Assembly (NCBI GenBank): GCA_020636745.1
Contig: JACJXH010000003.1
Span: 248,001 to 312,000, forward strand
Source: Lentimicrobiaceae bacterium
Lineage (GTDB): Bacteria; Bacteroidota; Bacteroidia; Bacteroidales; Lentimicrobiaceae
Direction of reading: 5' to 3'
Length of the DNA: 64,000 bases
Under the pieces are notes generated by a model. That model was not told the origin of the DNA and did not search any database. It worked only from the letters and a program-made list of their open reading frames with translations. Shown here piece by piece: positions 1-7,786 of the stretch. How positions within the stretch are numbered: the stretch's first letter is position 1; every line of letters begins with the position of its first letter. The position numbers and the translations under genes were made by a program.

Positions 1-106
1 TTGGATATTTGTTTATAATATTAATATACAGCGTATTAGGTGTATCAATTAAGTTGTGGACTTAATATTTTTAATTTCTATCAGAAGTTAAGGATTAAAA
101 ACAGGA

Positions 107-156
107 ATGGGCTTTCAGAAAGAACTGTAAGGGATTAGTTCATCTGAAAAGCCCAT
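107..156 (-). terminator. long hairpin downstream of the porin gene
   Basis: Two nested inverted repeats are visible: an outer pair 107-119 / 143-156 with one bulged base, and an inner pair GAACT / AGTTC around a 10-base loop. The structure lies 70-120 bases after the porin stop codon on the minus strand and is followed on that strand by a short T-rich stretch. It probably ends the lactate operon transcript. A stable 3' end or a small RNA is an alternative reading. Confidence 0.45.
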
Positions 157-225
157 GGAAGTTATAATTCTAGCAGAATCAGTATTTAATTCCTTGTCCG
201 GGAATCAATTCAACAAGTATGTTTC

Positions 226-1455
226 CTAGAACGAGTATTTTAAATGGGTTTGTAGCCGGAATCCATCTGCCTGAGTGGTATTGCTTACTGTCCCGTTTGC
301 CTGAACGCTGCCATATGCAGCCATATTGTAACTCCATTCAGTCATAAGAGCAAACTTATGAATGGTAAGGGTTACACGAGGTGCAATACGGTATGTATCA
401 TTGATGTCACTTCCCCTTCCATAACGGTTAATTTCAGCCAGTTCATCCGGACTGCTGGAGAGTCCCAGGTTTTTGGAGTATCCACCGAAAACAGAATAGG
501 TGAGCTTTCCTTTTTTTAATAAAAGTTCAGTCCATACAGAAGCTGTTTTCATATTAAAGTATTCAATTGAACCGGTAAGGGGATCAATCGATTCAACATA
601 TCCGCCCATCATCAGAAAGTTATACATGTTTTCGCCATAAAGTCCTTGAATTTTAGCAGTAAAATTTCCGGCATCTTTGCGCAAATAAACATTCCCCTGA
701 AATGAGCTCAAGGTTTTTGTAAACTTTAACCCTTCAGTATCCTTTAAGCGTGGTTTTAAGGTTTTTTGACCAATCACAAAGCCGGCTTTCCATCCATCAT
801 TTTGGTATTCAAGATTGAGATTAACTTCTGGAACAACAGCATTTCTCATATAATCAGGAGATGCTCCGCCAGGGCCAGTACTGGAAAAGTCTCTTTGCGT
901 GAGTGCACTTATATGGCCACTTAATTTATTCGATAATTTAAATCCAAATCTGATTTGCGGGTTTCTTGATAAAACTGCAAAGGGTGCACCTCCACCCCAT
1001 CCCGAAACTTCAGGATATGAATTTAAAACAAAGAACGGATGCCAGAATTGTCCAACCAAAAGAGATGTTTTAGCCCATTCAAGTTTGATAATGGCATGCC
1101 GCAGGCGCATCATACTGATTACCGGATTGGCATTGCCCACAAAGTCCATTTCAAGTAAAGCACTTGAGCGCGCACCCAACATTTCAGGACCTGACACTTT
1201 AGCCTGAAGCCGGCTGTGAATGCTAAACATATTAAAATTGGCAATAGCATTCAAATCATCTCCGTTTGCATCGTTCGAAACCGGAGCAGGAAAAAGAAAA
1301 ACATCTCCCTCACGGGCAGTTACAGCCTGTCGTGAATCAAATATTGATTCAGAGCTGACAAAACCACCCAGCGTAACAGAATAATCTTTAGCTTCTTGTG
1401 CAAAAAGTAAAGCCGGAAAAAGAGCAGCCAAAAGTGGCAAGGTTATTTTTTTCAT
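226..1455 (-). CDS. outer-membrane beta-barrel (porin-like) protein of the lactate operon
   Basis: This 409-residue protein has a clear signal peptide (residues 1-19, hydrophobic core LLAALFPALLFA, then Q) and ends in an aromatic residue (LKYSF), as expected for a substrate of the outer-membrane barrel assembly machinery. Between them lie alternating polar/hydrophobic strands with Gly and aromatic residues and no soluble domain I recognise. It is the last gene after the lactate permease and D-lactate dehydrogenase, 68 bases behind the latter and on the same strand. I infer that it is the outer-membrane channel through which lactate or a related organic acid reaches the permease. The barrel assignment is fairly firm; the substrate comes only from context. 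Confidence 0.65.
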   Translation of the reverse strand: MKKITLPLLAALFPALLFAQEAKDYSVTLGGFVSSESIFDSRQAVTAREGDVFLFPAPVSNDANGDDLNAIANFNMFSIHSRLQAKVSGPEMLGARSSALLEMDFVGNANPVISMMRLRHAIIKLEWAKTSLLVGQFWHPFFVLNSYPEVSGWGGGAPFAVLSRNPQIRFGFKLSNKLSGHISALTQRDFSSTGPGGASPDYMRNAVVPEVNLNLEYQNDGWKAGFVIGQKTLKPRLKDTEGLKFTKTLSSFQGNVYLRKDAGNFTAKIQGLYGENMYNFLMMGGYVESIDPLTGSIEYFNMKTASVWTELLLKKGKLTYSVFGGYSKNLGLSSSPDELAEINRYGRGSDINDTYRIAPRVTLTIHKFALMTEWSYNMAAYGSVQANGTVSNTTQADGFRLQTHLKYSF

Positions 1456-1523
1456 TTTATATTTTTTAGCGTTTAGACTTTTGTGTTAATGTGAAGAGCC
1501 AATCTGAATATCGATAATTCAGA

Positions 1524-4355
1524 TTATACTTTTGCAACTGTTGCTTTATCAACCAGGTAAAGGATTGACTTGTAAGAAATGCCACTATGTTTAGTCAGGC
1601 CAATCTCACAGGTCCGGCTGGTAGAATATCCATGAGTTGCTTCTGCAGGAGTTTGCGATTTCAAATTTCTCAACCCGTGAGAATTTAACTCAGGATGGCT
1701 AAATCCTCTGTCTCCGGCAAATCCACAGCAATTGGTATCGGGTTTAACAACTTTTTGGGCACACATTTCAGCCAGTTTCACCATCTTATCTTCAAGGCCC
1801 ATTTTTTTCGCACTGCAAACGGCAAAAACGCTAACAGTTTCATTAATTGGATTGAAAGTCAGATGAGGGACCAGAAATTCAAGCACAAACTCAATGGGTT
1901 CATATAATTTTAGTGAATTCCCCATATTTTCCTTCATGGTAAAAAGGCATGGGCTCATATCACATAAGATCGGATATTTACCATGTTCACTTGCTTTTAA
2001 CAGAGCAGCTTCCAGCTCGTCTGATTTGTTTTTACCCAACTCTTTAAATCCTTTGCTTGAGTATGCCATACCACAACATAAATTGGGCATATTATCAGGA
2101 TAAATAATTTCGAAACCAGCCTTATTCAGAAGTTGTTTCACTTTTGTCGTAAGGGCAACTTTCTCATCATAATCTTTTGAAATACCCATTGCCTGGTTAA
2201 TACAAGCGGGATAATACACAACCTTTTTAGGGTTATCACTTAAGTGTGTCGTGGTTTTAATTTTGGGTGCTCCTTTGGGGAAGAAAGGGTTCCATTGAGG
2301 TATTTTATCACCTGAAATTTTTCTGGCACCATTTGCAATAACACTCATTGCGCCTGTGCCTAAAATGGTATGAAATGCATTTACGGTGTTAAGTCCGAAG
2401 CGGGCATAACCTGTTACTTTATCCATTCGGGGAGCAAGATAAGCTGCTATCTTTTTGTCTCTGTCAGAAAGTTGATCATGCCTGAGATGTTTAACAAGTT
2501 TACCAGTATCAATTTTTACGGGGCAGCTCAATGCACAAAGTCCGTCGGTGGCACAAGTTTGAAGAGCTTTGTAATCATACTCCTGTATGAGCGAGGCCAG
2601 AATGTGAGGTTGTTCTCCGCTTTTTTCCAATCGCTTCATTTCACGATAAACTGTAATCCGCTGGCGGGGCGACATCGTAAGTTCATGTGCAACACAAGCG
2701 GGTTCACAAAACCCACACTCAGTGCACTTATCTACTAATTCGTTTGATGCAGGCATAGGTTTTAAGTTTTTCAAATGAGCTTTGGGGTCATTATTCAGGA
2801 TTACTCCCGGGTTGAGCAAATTTTCCGGGTCGAAAATATGCTTAATCCTTTTCATCATGTTATAAGCTTTACTTCCCCATTCCTGTTCAACAAAAGGTGC
2901 CATATTACGGCCGGTACCATGTTCGGCTTTAAGCGAACCGTCAAATTGTCCGGTAACCATTGCAGCCAGGTCATCCATAAATTCGGCATACCGCTTCACT
3001 TCCTTGGGCTCATTAAAGTCCTGGTTAAATACCACATGAAGATTTCCCTCAAGGGCGTGGCCGAAGATAACAGCCTCATGATACTTATACTTGGCAAATA
3101 ATTGCTGCAAAGCAAGTGTGGCTTCGGCCAACTGCGGAACGGGAAAAGCCACATCTTCAATAATAACAGTTGTACCAGTTTTGCGCATAGCTCCAACTGA
3201 TGGAAATAAACCCTTCCGAATCTTCCACAATTTTGCATATTCAACCGGAATAGCGGTAAAAGTTATGGGAAGCTCTGCTGGTATCTCTTTTAATGCGCTA
3301 ATAATTTGCGTTACCTTATCGTCAAGCAATTCTTTAGTGGCTGCGGTAGTTTCGACCAATATGGCAGAAGCTTTGGAAGAAAGGGTTTTCAGATATGCAG
3401 GGACATCAGAATCATTTTCAACTGATTTAAGCCCGGCTCTGTCAATCAGTTCAACGGCAGAAACAGGTTCGCTTTTCAATCTGGATACTGCCTGGCAGGC
3501 TTTTTCAATATTTGAAAAAATCATGAGCGAACTTGCCTTAAAAGGGTCATCAACTACCGTTTTAAACGTTACTTCTGCCAAAAAGCCGAGAGTACCTTCA
3601 GAGCCTATCATCAAATGCTGCAGAATTTCAAAAGGATCATCAAAGTCGACCAATGCATTGAGGCTATACCCCGTTGTATTTTTCATTTTGAATTTTTGCC
3701 TGATTCGTTGGCTTAATTCGCTGTCGCTCTGAATATCCCGTGCAAGTTGGGTTAAGTCTTCGAGCAGTTTGCCATGCGACATGCGGAAGGCGTGCCTGCT
3801 GTTTTCATCTGCAGTATCGAGTAAAGTACCATCGTGCAAAAGCACTTTCATACTTTCAACTGTCTGGTATGAATTTTCTGCAGTGCCACAGCACATTCCG
3901 CTGGCATTATTTGCCACAATTCCGCCAACCATAGCCGCATTAATAGATGCCGGATCAGGCCCGATTTTTCTTTGAAAAGGTTTTAAGAAGTTATTCGCAT
4001 GTGCGCCAATAACTCCAGGTTCCAGCCTGATTTTGTGACCATTTTCCAGAATATGATGATTTTTCCAACCATTACCGGCAATAATTAAAACAGAATCGGA
4101 GATAGCCTGTCCGGAAAGACTGGTTCCTGCAGCCCTGAAAGTAACCGGAATGCCAGATGCACTGCAATCCTTAAGAATGCGCGATACTTCTGCAACATCT
4201 TTCGCTTTTATCACAATTTTTGGAATCAGCCGGTAAAAACTCGCATCGGTGCCAAAAGCCAGGGTGCTGAGCGGACTTGTCAACAACCTGCTTTTATCGA
4301 TGTATTGCACCAGATTGTGGTAAAGTTTCTTGTAATTTTCAGGTAAGTTATTCAT
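1524..4355 (-). CDS. dld: FAD/Fe-S D-lactate dehydrogenase (Dld-II type, GlcD-GlpC fusion)
   Basis: The 943-residue protein joins an N-terminal FAD-binding PCMH domain (about residues 35-265; RAAGTSLSGQ and GGIVANNASG are the flavin-contact loops), an FAD-oxidase C-terminal domain (about 280-520; GHALEGNLHV and AEHGTGRN), two ferredoxin-type cysteine clusters (CTECGFCEPAC and CATDGLCALSCP), and two CCG heterodisulfide-reductase-like domains (CCGMAYSSKG and CCGFAGDRGF). This layout and length match the Dld-II D-lactate dehydrogenase known from Shewanella, which passes electrons from D-lactate to the quinone pool. It lies 62 bases behind the lactate permease gene, probably in one transcript. 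No lldEFG L-lactate genes are present. Glycolate or 2-hydroxyglutarate dehydrogenase is a weaker alternative. Confidence 0.85.
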   Translation of the reverse strand: MNNLPENYKKLYHNLVQYIDKSRLLTSPLSTLAFGTDASFYRLIPKIVIKAKDVAEVSRILKDCSASGIPVTFRAAGTSLSGQAISDSVLIIAGNGWKNHHILENGHKIRLEPGVIGAHANNFLKPFQRKIGPDPASINAAMVGGIVANNASGMCCGTAENSYQTVESMKVLLHDGTLLDTADENSRHAFRMSHGKLLEDLTQLARDIQSDSELSQRIRQKFKMKNTTGYSLNALVDFDDPFEILQHLMIGSEGTLGFLAEVTFKTVVDDPFKASSLMIFSNIEKACQAVSRLKSEPVSAVELIDRAGLKSVENDSDVPAYLKTLSSKASAILVETTAATKELLDDKVTQIISALKEIPAELPITFTAIPVEYAKLWKIRKGLFPSVGAMRKTGTTVIIEDVAFPVPQLAEATLALQQLFAKYKYHEAVIFGHALEGNLHVVFNQDFNEPKEVKRYAEFMDDLAAMVTGQFDGSLKAEHGTGRNMAPFVEQEWGSKAYNMMKRIKHIFDPENLLNPGVILNNDPKAHLKNLKPMPASNELVDKCTECGFCEPACVAHELTMSPRQRITVYREMKRLEKSGEQPHILASLIQEYDYKALQTCATDGLCALSCPVKIDTGKLVKHLRHDQLSDRDKKIAAYLAPRMDKVTGYARFGLNTVNAFHTILGTGAMSVIANGARKISGDKIPQWNPFFPKGAPKIKTTTHLSDNPKKVVYYPACINQAMGISKDYDEKVALTTKVKQLLNKAGFEIIYPDNMPNLCCGMAYSSKGFKELGKNKSDELEAALLKASEHGKYPILCDMSPCLFTMKENMGNSLKLYEPIEFVLEFLVPHLTFNPINETVSVFAVCSAKKMGLEDKMVKLAEMCAQKVVKPDTNCCGFAGDRGFSHPELNSHGLRNLKSQTPAEATHGYSTSRTCEIGLTKHSGISYKSILYLVDKATVAKV

Positions 4356-4417
4356 AATTCTTTTGTTTTTTTCAGACTAAGGTATCAAGCCTTGTAATGA
4401 ACTACTTTTTACGGCGA

Positions 4418-6070
4418 TTAAATTGCCGGACTAAAACCGATAAATATCAAAGATCCTATCAGGATGGTGATAAACAGGTAGTAAATGAATGCGGGAAATG
4501 AATTTGTACGGATAATCCGGCCTTCAGCTCCCAAACATCCCACAGTAGCAGCAACGGCCACTACGTTGTTTACACAAATCATATTTCCCACTGCAGCGCC
4601 AATACCCTGCATTGAAAGCACTAATATTTGAGGCAGGCCTAAAATTGAAGCTGTTTCGAATTGAAATGACATGAAAAGAATATTGGAAACGGTAGCCGAA
4701 CCCGACATAAATGAGCCTAGCATTCCAATCATGGTAGCAAATAAAGGATAGGCTGAACCGCTAATTTTTGCAGCTGCTGAAGCCATTTCAGTTAACATAC
4801 TTTCCATTCCGCTTCCATTTACACCTGAGTTAAGCATCAGCTGAACCATACCAACACCGGCAAACAAAGCTATAGCTGCACCTTTTATCTGTTTTAAAGT
4901 GAGCATCCAGGCAGTTTTGATGTCTCTGACAGGCATTTTATGCATCCAATGAGTGAGCAAGGCAACTAAAATAAAAGGAATAGTTCCTGGCAGATAAGCC
5001 CATTTTAGCACATAATTAAGTCCTTCGATACCAGCAACCTGATTGTATTTAATTTCCTGTGATAACAAGATACTTTTTAAACCAATAGACGGAATTCGGG
5101 TAAGGACCAGTATCACAGCTATGAGTAAATATGGGGCCCAGGCTTTCAGCAGCGACATTTTAGCCTGACCGGTAGTACCTGTATCACTATTTGATTTCCA
5201 TATTTTAGGCCATGCACTTTCTTCCGGGAAATCCCATGAAGTTTTTGGCACAAGAAACCCTTTTTTTGCAGCAAAAATAACAATACCCAAACCGATAAAA
5301 GCACCAACGAGTGAAGGCAGCTCAGGTCCGAAGAAGATAGCAATAAGCAGATAAGGAACCATAAATGACAAACCTGCAAAAATGGCAAATGGCATTGCAG
5401 CAAATGCAGGTTTAAAAGACTTCTCTTTACCAAAATGGCGGGTTAAAATCATAATTCCAAGCAATGGAAGAAAAATTCCGGCAATAGCGTTAGGAATAGC
5501 AATCCATTTGGTAAGGGCAAGCATAAAGCTGTCGGCCCCTATTCCGGCTGGTTCTAAGTTGGCCCCTAAGGTGCTCATGGCTCCGAATATCGGAGTGCCG
5601 ACTGCACCAAAAGTAACTGCTGTACTATTAAAAATAAGGGCGACTAAAGCTGCGGCTAAGGGCGGAAAACCAAGCCCCACAAGTAAAGGACCTGCCAACG
5701 CTGCTGGCGTACCAAATCCGGCAGCCCCTTCAATAAACGAACCAAACATAAACCCAATAATAATGGTTTGAATACGTCTATCCTTTGTAATGCCATTAAA
5801 GCCATTGTTAATCGTGGCCATTGCCCCCGACAGCTTGAGTGTGTTGAGAATCAGAATAGCTCCGAAAATAATGACTAAAATATCAATGGCTTTCAGAAAC
5901 CCGAAAAATGTATATCCGAAAATATGAGACAAACTCATATCCCACTGAAAAAAGGCAACCAGTATAGCCACAAGAAGGGCAAATGGAAGAGCTTTTTTGG
6001 CCGGCCAGTTAAATCCGGCCATTAATGCAATTGTTAAAAGGATAGGCAAAAAGGCGAGAAAGGCGCTCAT
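4418..6070 (-). CDS. lctP: L-lactate permease family transporter (LctP/LldP)
   Basis: This 550-residue integral membrane protein has a dozen or more hydrophobic segments and the hallmarks of the LctP family, including FIEGAAGFGTPAALAGPLL near residue 115 and SGSATVSNILF near residue 455. Family members import lactate, and often glycolate, with protons across the inner membrane. It is the first gene of the permease / dehydrogenase / porin operon. Its upstream spacer carries a sigma54-like promoter and enhancer-like half-sites, and an NtrC-type regulator is the next gene upstream. The start ATG leaves a leader of about 28 bases from the predicted transcription start, which fits. Confidence 0.9.
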   Translation of the reverse strand: MSAFLAFLPILLTIALMAGFNWPAKKALPFALLVAILVAFFQWDMSLSHIFGYTFFGFLKAIDILVIIFGAILILNTLKLSGAMATINNGFNGITKDRRIQTIIIGFMFGSFIEGAAGFGTPAALAGPLLVGLGFPPLAAALVALIFNSTAVTFGAVGTPIFGAMSTLGANLEPAGIGADSFMLALTKWIAIPNAIAGIFLPLLGIMILTRHFGKEKSFKPAFAAMPFAIFAGLSFMVPYLLIAIFFGPELPSLVGAFIGLGIVIFAAKKGFLVPKTSWDFPEESAWPKIWKSNSDTGTTGQAKMSLLKAWAPYLLIAVILVLTRIPSIGLKSILLSQEIKYNQVAGIEGLNYVLKWAYLPGTIPFILVALLTHWMHKMPVRDIKTAWMLTLKQIKGAAIALFAGVGMVQLMLNSGVNGSGMESMLTEMASAAAKISGSAYPLFATMIGMLGSFMSGSATVSNILFMSFQFETASILGLPQILVLSMQGIGAAVGNMICVNNVVAVAATVGCLGAEGRIIRTNSFPAFIYYLFITILIGSLIFIGFSPAI

Positions 6071-6108
6071 AGTTTTGGCTTTTTTTAGTTTCTACTGGCT
6101 TGCCCTAA

Positions 6109-6125
6109 GTCAATAGAAATGCCAA
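6109..6125 (-). promoter_or_regulatory. sigma54-like -24/-12 promoter of lctP
   Basis: Read on the minus strand this is TTGGCATTTCTATTGAC. TTGGCA and TTG fall at exactly the spacing of the consensus YTGGCACGNNNNTTGCW. The main departure is A for the conserved C of the -12 GC. The expected start lies about 28 bases before the lctP ATG. The next gene upstream encodes a sigma54 activator, which raises the prior. Confidence 0.55.
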
Positions 6126-6244
6126 AAACAAATGATGATATCTATTTAGATAGATTCTAAATATATGTTGCACATTATGAGCTTTTTACGCTACAGGAAA
6201 TTATTCAGGTTTTAAAAATGGGCATTTTAAGAAACTGATCTGTT

Positions 6245-6292
6245 TGGAACAGTTGTTATTCTTGTGGTGTTCCGATTGGCACAGCTGTTCCA
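6245..6292 (-). promoter_or_regulatory. enhancer-like half-site array for the NtrC-type regulator
   Basis: A near-perfect dyad, TGGCACAGCTGTTCCA (6277-6292, 14 of 16 positions symmetric), sits beside TGGAACAG (6245-6252) and TGTTCC (6268-6273). That makes four GGAACA/TGTTCC-type half-sites. They lie about 120-180 bases upstream of the -24/-12 element, a typical distance for activator binding with DNA looping. Strand is nominal because the site is symmetric. Confidence 0.55.
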
Positions 6293-6346
6293 TTTGGATC
6301 AGTTAATTGATGCTTGTTTTATAGAAATCAATGACAGGCTGCTCAA

Positions 6347-7786
6347 TTATAATTTTCTTAGCTTGCTTCTTAAAGCACTTCTCGAAATATCCAGATACTC
6401 AGCAACTTTCGTTTTATTGCCCTGAAATTTTTTCATGGCCTTTGAAACAATCTCTTTTTCGATTTCTTCGATAGGCAATCTGTTATCGGGAAGCAAAATA
6501 CTGCCGGGCTCAATTACTGCTCCCATAAGATCATGGGATATGGATGGATTATTAAGCAAAAATGTAATATGATGGGCTTTCAAAATTTCATCATTATAAA
6601 GTAAAACAACACGCTCAATCGTATTTTGCAACTCTCTTACGTTTCCGGGCCAAGGGTAATTCACAAGGATTTCACGCGCATCATCAGCAATAAACCTGAA
6701 GGCTTTCATTCTTTTAATAGCGTACTTTTCAAGAAACATCTGGGCAAGCGGAACAATTTCATCCTTTCGCTCATTCAAGGGAGGAATTTTGATTTGACCC
6801 AAATTGAGCCTGTAGTATAAATCATTACGGAATTCATTTTTTTCAACCATTTGTTTCAGATCTCTGTTGGTGGCAAAAACAAAGCGCACATCAAGTTTAA
6901 TTAATTTATCGCCACCCACCCGGTAAATCTCGCGTTCCTGCAATGCCCTGAGCAATTTGGGCTGAAACTCCTTCGGCATCTCCCCTATTTCATCCAAAAA
7001 AAGTGTGCCTCCCTGGGCCAATTCCATTTTCCCGACCGCACCATTTTTACGTGCTCCGGTAAAAGCGCCTTCAGCATAGCCAAATAGTTCACTTTCAAAT
7101 AAATGAGGGGCGATGGTAGCACAATTTACTGGAACAAACGGACGCTCGTCGTTCTGCCCATTGCCGTGATGCAACAGTCTGGCAATAATTTCTTTTCCGG
7201 TACCGGTATCACCTTGAATTAAAACAGGAACATCTCTTTCTTTATGATATTTTTCGCACATGTTTACTATATTTTTCATGGCCGATGAAAATATACCAAT
7301 AGAACCTGTTTTTGTAACTTCTCTTAGGGTTGATTGCAGTGTGAATAATTTGGCATTTTCTTCTTTCAGCAATTCATCAGAATTTTTCACCGTGTCTTTC
7401 AACTGCAAATTCTCATTTTGCAGCAGGTTAAGTTTCTGAATTCTTTCCAGTGTAATGAGCAGCTCTTCAATATTTACCGGTTTAAGCAGATAGTCTGTGG
7501 CACCTGCTCTTAAAGCATTGATAGACGATTCCATATCGCCATGACCGGTCATAATGATCACCTCGGTTGCTGCTCTTATTTTTTTTATTTCTTTTGTTAA
7601 ATCAATGCCACTCATTCCAGGCATTTTCATATCGGTGACCACAACTTCAAAAGGCATTTCGCTCAGAAATTCAAGTGCATGCTCGCCCGAAACGGCCATT
7701 GTAACCTGATGCATTAATTGCTCGCTTAAAAATTGTGCAATTGCTTCACGACTAAGTTTATTGTCATCAACAACCAATATTTTCAT
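6347..7786 (-). CDS. sigma54-dependent NtrC-family response regulator
   Basis: The 479 residues form a receiver domain (1-120; acidic pocket D7-D8, phospho-acceptor D52, K102), a linker helix, an AAA+ sigma54-activation domain (Walker A GDTGTGKE at 192-199, the sigma54-contact loop GAFTGA at 240-245, Walker B LFLDEIG near 263-269) and a Fis-type helix-turn-helix at the C-terminus (about 435-479). All residues needed for phosphorylation, ATP hydrolysis and sigma54 contact are present. It overlaps the end of the upstream kinase gene by 4 bases, indicating translational coupling. Its likely target is the divergently arranged half-site array just downstream, in front of lctP. An orthodox DctD/AtoC-type role in carboxylate uptake is inferred. 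Confidence 0.9.
   Translation of the reverse strand: MKILVVDDNKLSREAIAQFLSEQLMHQVTMAVSGEHALEFLSEMPFEVVVTDMKMPGMSGIDLTKEIKKIRAATEVIIMTGHGDMESSINALRAGATDYLLKPVNIEELLITLERIQKLNLLQNENLQLKDTVKNSDELLKEENAKLFTLQSTLREVTKTGSIGIFSSAMKNIVNMCEKYHKERDVPVLIQGDTGTGKEIIARLLHHGNGQNDERPFVPVNCATIAPHLFESELFGYAEGAFTGARKNGAVGKMELAQGGTLFLDEIGEMPKEFQPKLLRALQEREIYRVGGDKLIKLDVRFVFATNRDLKQMVEKNEFRNDLYYRLNLGQIKIPPLNERKDEIVPLAQMFLEKYAIKRMKAFRFIADDAREILVNYPWPGNVRELQNTIERVVLLYNDEILKAHHITFLLNNPSISHDLMGAVIEPGSILLPDNRLPIEEIEKEIVSKAMKKFQGNKTKVAEYLDISRSALRSKLRKL

Noticed and set aside
3091..3732. A 213-codon plus-strand frame antisense to the D-lactate dehydrogenase.
   Set aside because: It lies fully within a well-supported gene, and its product shows no domain or sensible composition.
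6160..6185. A second -24/-12 candidate on the minus strand near 6165-6182.
   Set aside because: It lacks the essential GG of the -24 element; the element at 6109-6125 matches better and is better placed.
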